This document shows positions 44,401 to 54,900 of a stretch of 64,000 bases of DNA, piece after piece. Positions within the stretch are counted from its first letter, which is position 1. Each line of letters starts with the position of its first letter. Under the pieces are notes generated by a model. That model saw only the letters and a program-made list of their open reading frames with translations. It was not told the DNA's origin and did no database searches. Origin of the DNA: Prostheceraeus crozeri (taxonomy: Eukaryota > Platyhelminthes > Polycladida > Euryleptidae); contig CAJQUW010011503.1 in NCBI GenBank assembly GCA_907163375.1, positions 1 through 64,000 on the forward strand, in the 5' to 3' direction. Position numbers and translations under genes: made by a program.

Positions 44401-44492
44401 GAGATTTCAGCAATCGAACTAGAGTATAACAGAAGTTGTGTGTATTTAAATATCACTTGGGGTGGAAAACACCCCGCAACGCCGTTTAACGG
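41436..44492 (-). mobile_element. piggyBac element with perfect TTAA duplication
   Basis: Inverted ends CCGTTAAACGGCGTTGC and the exact complement, flanked by TTAA at 41432-41435 and 44493-44496. Both subterminal parts carry a GGGGTG...CACCCC palindrome (41477-41500, and 44277-44300 with 44460-44476). The minus-strand transposase is degraded. It lies inside the LINE, so it came later. Confidence 0.96.
41832..43978 (-). pseudogene. piggyBac transposase, intron-containing, inactivated
   Basis: Likely start ATG at 43978 (MSASRRSLPER). The N-terminus is acidic (SDDAAAAEVDD, NNSSESDSNSSDN). A frameshift near 43650 leads to the core (VEIKAFIGLLIIAG), which stops at the donor CAG|GTAAGT; a 384-bp intron (43011-43394) ends in TTTCTGTTTCAG. 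Then follow an in-frame TAG at about 42965, a frameshift near 42840, VDEQLVEFHGR with the first catalytic D, an in-frame TAG at 42580, and TADSWFTT with the second D. The third site reads GGVHTLD where piggyBac has GGVDTLD, so the catalytic Asp is His. The C-terminal Cys-rich zinc domain (RCRYCTRQQ to CPDC) is intact. Not functional. Confidence 0.9.
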
Positions 44493-46800
44493 TTAACAAG
44501 AAACAGTATATAAATGGACCGACTCATCGTTGTGGTGGAACACTTGATCTACTGATAACATCTGCTGACTTCGAACTCGAGAACATTTCTGTGAAGCCAC
44601 CTGGTATCATCTCTGATCACTCACTTGTGTGCTGCAGTTTACCACTTGCCGTTGCGTCAGAACCACCCACAACCCGCCTAGTTAGATCGTGGCGGCGAGT
44701 CGATCGTGTATCTTTGCGACAAGCGAGGACAGCCCACTGTGTCAGTCTGTTGTTGTCAATAGCGATGTTGATCACTTGACTGACACAGATAACAATGTCC
44801 TCCTTGATATATCAGACCGTCTCGCTCCGCTCCACAACGTTCAGGACCGATCAGATCGACGTGCACCGTGGTTCGATGATGAATGCCGACAGGCTCGTCG
44901 TGATTGTCGTCGCCACGAGCAACGCTATCGTCGCAGTGGAAACATGGCCGATCGTGTACTGTGGATTGACCACACGCGACGTCGTTTACGGTTGTATCGA
45001 CTTAAGAAAACTGCATATTGGAAAGATAAAGTGCAGCGCGACGGATCTACTCCGGCTAGCTTATGGAGATCGCTCTCTACATTAATTGGGCGTGATCGAA
45101 GATCTGAGGTGGCTTCCGAATACAGCGCAGATCAATTTCAGTCATTTTTCAAAGAAAAGATTACCAACATCCGAGCAGTTACAAAGGACAACCAATCATC
45201 ATCTGTACCACAGTCAGCCTCAACATGCTTTACAAGTTTTCATGTAATGAGCGAGGCAGATATTCGTCACGTCATTATGACTTCACCCGTCAAATCATGT
45301 ACTCTTGATCCCATACCGACATTCCTCGTACGTGAATTCATTGACCTCTTACCTTTCATTACCGCAATAGTCAACACTTCTCTGTCGTGTGGAAAACTAC
45401 CTAGCAGTTTAAAACTTGCCATTCTGAGACCTTGTCTCAAAAAGACGACTCTTGACCCGACGGATATGGCGAACTACAGACCAATATCAAATTTACCATT
45501 TTTGTCAAAAATCATCGAACGTGCTGTTGCTCAACAGATCAATGCCTATCTTATTGAGGAAAACCTTCTACCACGGTGCCAATCAGCCTACAGAAAATTT
45601 CATTCAACCGAAACGGCCTTGCTACGAGTTACATCGGATGTTCTCACTGCTGCTGACGATCGATGTGTGACACTCCTGAGCCTGCTCGACATGTCAGCTG
45701 CGTTTGACTGTGTCGATCACGAGCTACTACTCCTTCGACTTGAAAACCAATTTGGTTTTAAATCCGACGTTCTCCGCTGGGTGACATCTTTCCTAACGAA
45801 CCGTTTGGAACGGTTTCAAACATCCAATTCAGTATCAACCACACAGCAAATGTGTCAAGGCATCCCCCAAGGCTCAGTCTTAGGGCCCTTGCTATTCAAC
45901 CTGTACACAGCTGAGTTAAGTACCATCGTGGAATCCCATGGCATGCAGTTCCATCAGTACGCAGACGACTGTCAAATGTACATTAGCGTGCCCAGTGATG
46001 AAGCCCAGTCTGCTATCGACCGACTGTCCTGCTGCGTTTCTGACCTAGGGGACTCGTTGATGGCCTCCAGACTTCGACTTAATCCAGAGAAGACAATCGT
46101 TATCTGGTTGGGATCCAGGCAGCAAGTTGCAAAGATTAAACCTGCTAGCGTCGACATTTTGTCTACATCGATCACGCCTGTCGAGTCAGTGCGCAATCTT
46201 GGCGTTATACTGGACAGTAACCTAACGATGTCTGCAAACGTTACAGCTGTTTGCCGATCAGCCTTTTGCTTCCTACGCCAGCTAAGACCAGTCATCCACT
46301 CCCTACCAACCGACGCTGCTAAGACTTTAGTTCATGCTTTTGTATCATCTCGTGTTGATTACTGCAGTTCACTTTTCTACAATATCTCGGATGTTCTTCT
46401 ACGTCGTCTCCAAGCGGTACAGAACGCAGCAGCCCGCCTGATCACGGGAACTCGGCGACGTGATCATATCACTCCGGTCCTCCTTGAGCTTCATTGGCTC
46501 CCAGTACGGCAAAGGATAAAGTATCGGTTAGCAGTCCATGTTTTCAAAGTCCTACACGGCATGTCTCCGGACTATATTGCAGATGAGTGCACCCTAATCA
46601 AGCATCCTGGGGATCGCAAATTAAGGTCATATGATGTGTTGACATGTGCCGTACGTAGATCACATACGCGACTTGGTGATCGAGCCTTCGCGTGTGCTGG
46701 ACCTAAACTATGGAACAGCCTCCCTATCCATCTCAGGGACAGTGACCTACAGCTGAATACCTTTCGTCGGTCACTGAAAACTTTTCTATTCAGCGCCTAG
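44493..46800 (+). pseudogene. LINE endonuclease end and reverse transcriptase
   Basis: First come the endonuclease motifs GGTLDLLITSADF and ISDHSLVCC, then a one-base frameshift near 44725. From 44689 a 703-codon frame is open. Motif A is DMSAAFD (residues 334-340), motif B GIPQGSVLGP (391-400), YADD at 424-427. The C-terminal domain with VQNAAARLITGTRRRDH and WNSLPIHLRD is complete. This part encodes the polymerase that copies the RNA at the nicked target. Only the frameshift and the piggyBac insertion break it. Confidence 0.9.
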
Positions 46801-46857
46801 TGACTTTTACTGTTTTTGTGCGCTCTATAAATGCTCTTATAAATAAATATATTTTTG

Positions 46858-47681
46858 GAATACGATTTTGATCCTTATTCATTTCCCAATCAACGTCAAT
46901 TGCTTCCATGTGAAATAGCTGAAAGAACTTGACTGAATACTGATTCTTATATATTTTCAAATTGCATTCATGCTCTCAATTTTTCAGTTTTCATGTGTCT
47001 ATTTCACTGACTGTAAATCCAAAATGATGTGCTTCATACAAAATAGATTTATCGGCCTCCCGTACGATCACTGTGTAGAAATGTGATGTTCCTCGAATGA
47101 CCCACTTCGTTCCATGTTTACCTTGCAGCATGCAAATGAGACCGGAAGTATTCTCCGTCTACAAAACGAAGCGTTTTCAAGACTCTTTCATTAGATTTTG
47201 TGTGTACCGGTAATTTCATACGATGTCTTGTATTTTATGTATTTTCACTATTTTTATGCAATAATAATACTTGTATTTGATTATGCCTCAAATGAAAATC
47301 GAGAGGCTGTACAGAGACATGCCACAGCTCATGAAATTACAAGTTCAAGACAAGGTTGGACCTTGGGTGACGTTGAGTGCTCAACCCAATGTTTCAAAAA
47401 CTTCGTCTGTGAAAATAACCTTGGCCCAAGTTTTAAACATCGTTTTCGGCAGATTTTTCACTTATCTTTAACCCTCGCCACACTCGGGGCGTTTTTGCCC
47501 CCCCCCTGGCGAAATTTGTGAATATCTTTCAAACAAAACAAGCTACAGCCACCAGATTACTTTCTACGTATTCTGCAACTTTTGACAGAGGGAACGTAAA
47601 CTTGGCACTATTCTTTTGGCATGAGATCTATTTGAAAATTTGAATGTTTGGAATTGTTGACTGATTCCGGTGTATTCGCCT
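46858..47681. other. Intergenic; one solo piggyBac-like end
   Basis: No genes. TTAACCCTCGCCACACTCGG at 47469 followed by GGGGCGTTTTTGCCCC looks like a piggyBac-type terminus with a subterminal palindrome, similar in layout to the ends of 41436-44492. I found no partner end. Confidence 0.4.
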
Positions 47682-48524
47682 TTAACCCTTATCAGGCCAA
47701 GTTTTTCGGAACCTTTTGTTGGCCAAGTATTTACATCTTGTCAACAACCTATTTTTTTCAGAAGTTGACCACTGAATTCATTTCTTAATGAAGGATTGTT
47801 AATGTCAAAGATAGATTGTTACATGCTGATACATGATGCTTGAATATGTATAATATACTATGCACAGTAAGCCTGACGTACAGTTTTGTGTGTAGGCCTA
47901 CTAATTTGTTATAATTTCGATACTAGCGAAACTTTAGCTGTATTTTGTTCATGTTCATGCTGGACTTGCTTTCCTATCATTGAGGTTTGGATATTCATGT
48001 TGATGACAGTGGCAATCATTAAATTAAGCTAGAGTGATTATAGGCATTTTGTTCAAGCATGTCTTCATACTTCAGGTCGATTTGTAGATGAATTTAGATA
48101 AAATCAGCCTCAGTGCGCAACAACATCGGATTCCATGCATCTTTGCAGTGGCAATTAAGTCTTGTAGAAGTTGTTTGAATATGTAACGACACGTTTTTCT
48201 TGTTTTAACGCTGCCGCTCTCTTGAAAATTGTACAAGCAATACAGCAACTGTAACCTCGATCATGTTGTGATTGCGATATCCATTGACCATATGCACAAC
48301 GAACTGGATTTTGTTGTAATCCAAAATGATCAATATGGCTTCTTCAACATTGCGCTAAAAGTGTACAGTATTAGCCATGGCATTAGAAATTTTTAATTAT
48401 CTTGTAAAAAAGAGGGAAATCATCATTAAACCAAAATATGCACATGTATCATCGATTATTTGATTACAAAAATATCAGAAAACAATGTGTAACACGAAAA
48501 TCAAGGAGCATCAATACAGGAAAA

Positions 48525-49497
48525 TCAATACTTCGTAGCGTGTCCTTTGTTTTTCAAAACTTTTTTGATACGGTTTGGCATTGAAAATACCAGGTTTTTG
48601 CACAGTTGGGCACTGATGTCACGGCACCAAACAGACTTTATCACTTCCTCAAGATGACTGAGGGATGTGATTTCAATCTTTGATATTTTTCCTTCATAAT
48701 TGCCCATAAATTTTCAATCGGATTCAAGTCGGGTGAGTAACTCGGCCAATCAAGCACTTCGATCTGATTGGTGTTCAGCCACTCAGTTACAGTTTTTGCT
48801 TTATGACATGGTGCGGAGTCGTGTTGAAATATCTCGCATGATAGGACATTCATCCAGAGAGGCACTTTGTCACACAGAACATTCTAGTATCGTTGAGAAT
48901 TCATCATTTGACCTTTTGGGACAAAATAGAGACCACCGCGGCCATCGTAGGAGAAACATCCCCAAACCATAATTTGTGGGCAATGCTTTACGGTCGTTGT
49001 TACAAATCGCGGATCGTAGGGATTTGATGCAGGAGGTCGACGGACAAGGCCCCGCACATTATTGAATTGTCTAAAAGTACTCTCATCGGAAAATAGCACT
49101 TTTACCCAGTCTTCCGATGTCCAATGAGCATATTTTCGGCAAAATTCAATACGGCGTTTCACAGCTGCCTTCGGCATCAAGGGCTTGAGATGAACTTGTA
49201 ATCTTCTTCTGATGGTGCATGTCGACACGTTGGAAAACGAAGGAAGCACAGCTTTGACTTTAGAAGATGTAATGAAAGGTTGACTATTCACCAATCGCTT
49301 CAAAAGAGCATCATCTCGTCGGGTAGTTTTCTATTCGGACCTTTGCGCTCTTCAGAAATCACTCCGTTGATAATGCGATTCACTGTAGAGCAAGACAATA
49401 ACAATCGATCGGCGATTGCATTTTGTCGATAACCTTCTTCGTGTAAAATAAGAACTTGAGCTTTTTAAGTTGCGCTGATGTCTGCTTTCCTACCCAT
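48525..49497 (-). pseudogene. Tc1-like transposase, full length but broken
   Basis: Starts MGRKADIS at 49497 and ends KGHATKY at 48525, so both ends are present. Helix-turn-helix part: EGYRQNAIADRLLLS. Catalytic residues: D in VLFSDEST, D in FQHDSAPCH and E in [11 protein letters not shown], with 34 residues between the last two (DD34E type). Lesions: an in-frame stop near residue 11, a frameshift near 49310, a stop/shift near 48880 and a shift near 48650. Terminal inverted repeats were not found. Confidence 0.9.
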
Positions 49498-49960
49498 GTC
49501 AATGAGAATTCGTCGATGTATCAGAATTTGTGACGCTTCGCCTACTTAACACTACAGGTTGCATGAAAGAAAAATCTACAAATTATCATAGAAAGCTGAC
49601 ATTTCTTCTCTAATGAATCAGCATATGAATTTGAATAAAGAGCGTCATAGAAAGCCAACAGATTCAGACACTATGAGAGTTATATTTAGATGTTAATGAC
49701 CTTATATCTCTACCAAATCGTATTTTGCAGAAAATTTCTAATGCCATGGCCAATACTGTAATATGAGAGAGGAAACATTTCTCTACTTGTGTTGTTTCTG
49801 GTGCTCTTTGATGCCTACAGCGTACAGAAGAGCACAATAACTTTGTTGTCATCATAAAAAGATAAGCAACCGTTGAATGAGTTTCTCCTCCCATCGTCGA
49901 CTTCAGTTCAATAGGTTTTGCATCGATAAGCCATCACGGCTCTATCACTGTGATTCCCAA

Positions 49961-50395
49961 TCAAAGCCTTTGAGACAAAATAGCGATGTATGAAGATGTC
50001 CTTTCCAATTGGCATGTATCAAGCAGATTCAACAAGATTAGGCCTACTTCATCATTAGCAAGAATATTGCAATGTACTGATAGTATTATTATGCCACGCA
50101 ACGTGCTATCTACAGAGGCTTTGCGAGAAGAACATCTAGAAGAATTTAGTACCGAATGACGCGACTTCTTTCGCAACTTGCTACCTATGTAGGCTTTGCG
50201 AGAAGAACATCTAGAAGAATTTAGTACCGAATGACGCGACTTCTGCAACTTGCTACCTATGTAGGCTTTGCGAGAAGAACATCTAGAAGAATTTAGTACC
50301 GAATGACGCGACTTCTGCAACTTGCTACCTATGTAGGCTTTGCGAGAAGAACATCTAGAAGAATTTAGTACCGAATGACGCGACTTCTTTCGCAT
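49961..50395 (-). CDS. ORF with four 24-residue basic/serine repeats
   Basis: 144 codons from ATG at 50395 to TGA. Four copies of KSRHSVLNSSRCSSRKAYIG plus a linker (SKLQ or SKLRK) occupy the first two thirds; the DNA units start at about 50117, 50192, 50264 and 50336, with spacings 75, 72 and 72. All spacing changes are multiples of 3, so the frame is kept. The last ~50 residues are unrelated and moderately hydrophobic. No family recognised. It could be a real protein or a chance frame in a 72-bp satellite-like repeat. Confidence 0.45.
   Translation of the reverse strand: MRKKSRHSVLNSSRCSSRKAYIGSKLQKSRHSVLNSSRCSSRKAYIGSKLQKSRHSVLNSSRCSSRKAYIGSKLRKKSRHSVLNSSRCSSRKASVDSTLRGIIILSVHCNILANDEVGLILLNLLDTCQLERTSSYIAILSQRL
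50117..50395. repeat. 72/75-bp tandem repeat
   Basis: Near-identical copies starting GGCTTTGCGAGAAGAACATC. It coincides with the repeat part of the ORF at 49961-50395. Confidence 0.93.
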
Positions 50396-50808
50396 AGAAG
50401 ACCAGCTTGCATCGTTGACTTTTCATGATACAAGTTGTTCATTTGACAGTGGCTCCTCTTGGAGAAGATTGTTTTGAGTTGAACGACTCCAGCAATCTTC
50501 TGACAGGTGCGTCATTCGATGACGACCGAAACAATGTACACCAAACAGCGCTGACAGACAAATATGAGCCATGAAACTATCTAAAAATGACTAATTTGTC
50601 GCTGTTGACAAAATGTAGACGCTTGGCCTGATTGAGTGAAGTGTCATAAAATCTGATGCAGTAATGATTTCGAGGATGTGATATCTGGAAAGAGCAGTAA
50701 AAAAAGTACCCATCGTCCATAAATTTCAGCTTGGTGCATCTATTAGTGTTTGTACCGAATTTTGAAATGTGAATGTTGACAATTTGTATACGCTTGGCCT
50801 GATAAGGA

Positions 50809-51228
50809 TTAGTGTATCTTACAGTATCAGTTCTTGATGAAATGAGTTGAGATAAAGGATTCCTATCAATGTAAAGATATCCACAAATGCTTCTGAATTC
50901 TTCTTTTCACAAACTTTTTGAATTTGAAATCATCTGCCTACTATGTATGCGTGTTTGAAATTCAAATTTCAAATATGATTTTATATTATTTTTGTACTTT
51001 TTAGTTCTTCATCTAATCAGCAATTATTGAAAATTTTCAGAATGATGTTGCTTGTAGCCTCAGTGTCTCGATAAAAGTTCATCGAATTGTGTTGTTTCTT
51101 CACCTACAGAAACTAAATACTCAAATTTAGTATTTATATTTGTGTTGAACTAAAAGTTTGAATTTTTTGACCTCATCTAATACATCTCAATCAATCAATC
51201 TCAACGATTCATAATCATCATTTTGTTA
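50809..51228. other. Intergenic, nothing recognised
   Basis: AT-rich unique sequence between two elements. Confidence 0.5.
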
Positions 51229-51229
51229 A

Positions 51230-54200
51230 GGGTTGTCTTGCCCTAGAGAAAATAATTTTGCTTCACCTGCCAAGCAGGGACTCCTGGACCCCCATTGCTC
51301 TAATGTATTATTATCACTTTTTGATGCTAAGTAATCGACTCTATTTCATATAATCACAAACTTTAAAGCACATCAATGTTTAGAAACGTTATTTCGATGA
51401 CTGAAAATCATCCAGGACGCTTTCTGAGTGCAGTTCAGAGTTCTCATTTTTAAGTTTGCCATCTCGATGCTGCAAGCAAGAATAATGTATAATTTAGCAT
51501 ATCAATATGAGGAGTTGAATGGCAAAAATTGAGTTTGGTGATGCCAATCAAGTAGTGTTCTATGAATGCAACTAAATTTTATACCGAACGCATAATTACA
51601 TAACATACAAAATACATAGATAAAAAATACATTCCTATGTCTGTATTAGTAGCGTGTGCACCTCATCATGCTTTTCTCTGCCTCCTATTGTTCAGGCTAA
51701 TGTGTGCATGATCGCATTCAAGGCAGTTGAGGACATATTCTTCTTTTGTATACTTTTTACATGAAGTTCCGCCGACAATTGTAAATGTTTCGCCTGTTTT
51801 TTGGCTTCAAGAGGTTGGTATAGGCTACCCGAATTCTTTGATGAAGCAATAGTATTATTCACGTAATCTGCTCGCGTCAGGATAGCCCAAGGTGTAAATT
51901 ATGCTCCCATTTCGTGTAGGTCTATGTCATAGGACCATCGTCTGCCTTTGGGCTTGCAGATTTTATGGTATCGGAGGTGTTTGTCCCTAACATCCAAACC
52001 ATATATAATTTTGCATGTGCTCATGGATTGTAATCGGCTTTGTGTTGCTCTTTCCCTGAGCAGGGACATTGAATGGAACTATTGTTTGGTTATTCCAAAA
52101 CGAAACGTCAAGATGCGGCAGATTAGGCCTATTCCTTTTCTGTTTGGAGGTTCCTAATTTCGCAGGCCTACCACGTGTCTTCACACACAATGTGGTTTAG
52201 ACACGACGGTATTCTGCTACTTTCAAAAACGTCCATACAACTCCTCATGGTGACATTATCAGACCATTACAGCTAAACATCATGGACACTTAGCAACACT
52301 CCACTCTCTTAACGTGACCGCGGTCGGTTTGTTAACTGTGGCTGGTGACAATCGAGGTATAGAAGTTTCATCATTCTTCGGTTGCCATTTCTGTGGAAAT
52401 TTATATCGTCAGAGTCCTTGTGTGATCATCTACATTCATTTGTGTGATATCATCATCGTTTTCTTATAATCTGGAGAAATTGCTCTTCGTTCGTCGGTCT
52501 CAGTGTCTCATCTTGGCTGTCTGCATTGTGCGTGCTTGTGGAGTGTAGAAATCGCATTTTCACGTCACTGCATAGGTCACAAGAATCTGCCATATTAAAG
52601 ACCTATCAGTTCAACAAACTGAATTGACAGTCACAGCAGAAGTGTAGAGTAGTGCATTCTTTGATAGATAGTCAGAACCGACTTCAAGCAGTATGCAGTT
52701 TTCTAAGAAAGAAGATTGAAATAATGAAACACAACAACATATGAATTGAAAAAGAAATGATGGATGAGGTGGAGCAAATAGTAAGTCGAAGAAATAATGT
52801 CATCATTGTTGGATTGAGGGAGGATGATTGTGGAAACTTGAAGACTAGGAGCAAGAATGACCAAAACAAATTCAATGCCCTGCTGAGTGAGATGAACATC
52901 GCTGACCAAGAGTCATTTTCTTTCGGACGCATTGGTAGATTGAATTCCACAAGACCAAGACTAATTCAACTGCGATTCAATAACTATAGGACGAAACTAA
53001 AAGCTCTCAAACATACCAAGAATCTGCGACAGTCGAATACATACAAGGGTGCATACCTAAATAATGATCTGACGAATAACCAATTCAATTCAATTTATTG
53101 TATTCACTACATGTTGCAGAAATGACACCAAAGAAGAGAAATGAAGGCTTTGAGAGATGAATTGCAAATGAGGAGAGATTCAGGTCAGGATGTAGTTCTT
53201 CCGTATTGGACGATTATTCATCTACTGGTGTCATAACTCTCGATTTAAAAAAGGCCTTCGCTTGTCTAGATCATGGGAGCTTATTCAGGCCTCTGATAAG
53301 TATAAATCTCCACGAGATTTTCTACTTCGGTGTTGTGACTTCCTTCAAAATCACCGTCAAAGGCAAAAAATTAAGAAAGGACTGTTAGAGCTCGATTGTG
53401 CGCGTCACCTCTGACGTCCCGCAAGGGAGAACCTTCCTCCGTTTTTATTCTTTGTACACATGCGAACTCAGCAACCATCGAACAATGACACCTTCATTTC
53501 CAAGTATGCTGACGACGTCGTTATTGGCATTCCCATTCGCGCAAATGTAGACTTAGAACTTTCTATCAGAGAGGATCAACACGCAGAAAATCGGTGTAAC
53601 ACTCACGGGTTAAAACTGAACAAAAAGAAAACGAAAATGATGAATATCAAGAAGCCTAATCTTTCTGTTCCCTTACCATCCAATGTTGAATTCGTGTGGC
53701 AGCTTCGGATTCTTGTTGTGATCTACAATGAAGAATTTTCTTGGCATAGCCATGTAGAGAATATCTGCAACTAGCGTAAGAAAAAGATGGATATCTCATC
53801 GAATCATACGTGGATTCGACTGTCAGTGCCAAAAGTTCACTCCATTGCACATAAGAAAGCAGAATACAGCATTGAAACTGTTTCATGGTATCTCCGATCA
53901 AAGACATCCTCTTCATGCACTCTTACCAGATACGTTGCTCCGATCTCGAACATATAGAGTTCCACTGTCTCGAACTGTTTCTCGTCACTCCTCTTTCCTT
54001 CCTGTATAACTTTGTGCAATCAAGTTTGTAAGCATTCGCAAGATTTCACGCAGATCGATGATTTGAAGTTTTTATTTTTAGATCATTTTTGCGCCAGCGA
54101 TGACTTAATTTGTGTTTTGTGATACTTTTCACTACAAGAAATAAACATACTTGCTTGCATCAATAAATACTGCAAGGAAGCGCGGATTGTAGAGAGAACT

Positions 54201-54420
54201 TGACGGATTCCGTAACAGGGTCCAGGAGAGCCTGCTTGGCAGGTGAAGCATTTCTAGGTCGTAGCACTATAACAAATAATAATTGGCGGTCAAACCTTTA
54301 CATGTGACTTCATTATGCCAATTCATGAAAAGTCACGGAAGAACTTTCGGATGCATTCATTATTTACATTTCTATAGCTAATTGAATATTGAAAGACCTT
54401 GCAAAGCAAGACAACCGCTA
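51230..54420. mobile_element. Region bounded by long inverted repeats, TTAA-like ends
   Basis: Left: TTAAGGGTTGTCTTGC, then GCTTCACCTGCCAAGCAGG and CTCCTGGACCC (51269-51300). Right, inverted: GGGTCCAGG, CCTGCTTGGCAGGTGAAGC (54220-54250), then after about 130 extra bases GCAAGACAACCGCTAA (54406-54421). Outer and inner parts both match, so this is an element whose right terminus has an insertion. The flanking TTAA is imperfect at the right. No transposase recognised; the interior contains an unrelated LINE relic. piggyBac or Kolobok type by its target; low certainty. Confidence 0.5.
52757..53774 (+). pseudogene. Internally deleted LINE: ORF1-like part joined to reverse transcriptase
   Basis: 52757-53125 encodes an ORF1-like segment (RRNNVIIVGLRED, FGRIGRL, RPRLIQLRF, KNLRQS, LNNDLTNNQ), a pattern found in ORF1 proteins and related RNA-binding parts of LINEs. 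After a short frame-breaking insertion, about 53200 jumps directly to reverse transcriptase motif A (VITLDLKKAFACLDH), then DVPQG-like DVPQGR, and YADDVVIG in 53460-53774. The endonuclease and reverse transcriptase N-terminus are missing, so an internal deletion joined the two parts. Dead. Confidence 0.75.
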
Positions 54421-54898
54421 ACTATCCTGACAAGATCTTTCGATTAATGTATGGTTAGTTGCAATTTTCCATTTCAAATTGTGATCTAATAGAAATTTGT
54501 TGAAAAATTGGTGTTTTTTACTTTTGACATCCACCTCAGCCCAGAGATGACCTTGAAAATATAGATAGTAGACATAATGCTGTTTTACTGACCTTTCCAT
54601 TGTTGTGTGGTTTGGCAAAATTGTCACAACATTTTGGGAGATCAGAGAGATTTTGGGTGAATTCGCCTCCCAAACGCAGTGGGGGCGAGCGTTCGCATGC
54701 GATCAGCCATTAAGAAACCAGATGTAATAATATCTTTTGAATTCATGGCCTCAAGAAAACTTCTATATGATATGTGATTGATTCTATTGAATCCCATAGG
54801 AAGCAACAGGAAAAGCTGTTCAAAATATTTTCCAAAGCAGATGTAGAAATTAGGCACATGTAGATATCATTATAAACAGGGACATTTATAATAGCATA
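54421..54898. other. Intergenic, nothing recognised
   Basis: AT-rich unique sequence between two elements; only short unrelated frames. Confidence 0.5.
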
Positions 54899-54900
54899 TA

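Larger units (their letters stand above)
40624..46857 (+). mobile_element. CR1/L2-like non-LTR retrotransposon split by piggyBac
   Basis: Endonuclease in 40678-41431, then the piggyBac insertion 41436-44492, then the rest of endonuclease, linker, reverse transcriptase and C-terminus to 46800. Removing the insert and one TTAA restores the frame: SELLTSFN continues as KKQYINGPTHR. One frameshift near 44725 remains. The C-terminal run (HITPVLLELHWLPVRQRIKY, WNSLPIHLRD) and the 3' end TGCGCTCTATAAATGCTCTTATAAATAAATA are typical of the CR1/L2 group. This copy was recent enough to remain mostly open. Confidence 0.92.
47686..50808. mobile_element. Old TTAA-flanked element containing a Tc1 relic and a repeat ORF
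   Basis: Left end TTAA then CCCTTATCAGGCCAAG; right end CTTGGCCTGATAAGGA then TTAG. The 16-bp ends differ at one base and the TTAA at one base, as expected for an old piggyBac-type insertion. Subterminal inverted copies (GGCCAAGTATTTACATCTTGTC and the complement-like GACAAAATGTAGACGCTTGGCC) strengthen the match. No clear piggyBac transposase remains. It contains the Tc1 relic 48525-49497 and the 24-residue repeat frame 49961-50395. Confidence 0.7.

Noticed and set aside
45972-46295. Minus-strand 107-codon frame in the LINE
   Set aside because: Antisense shadow of the reverse transcriptase frame.
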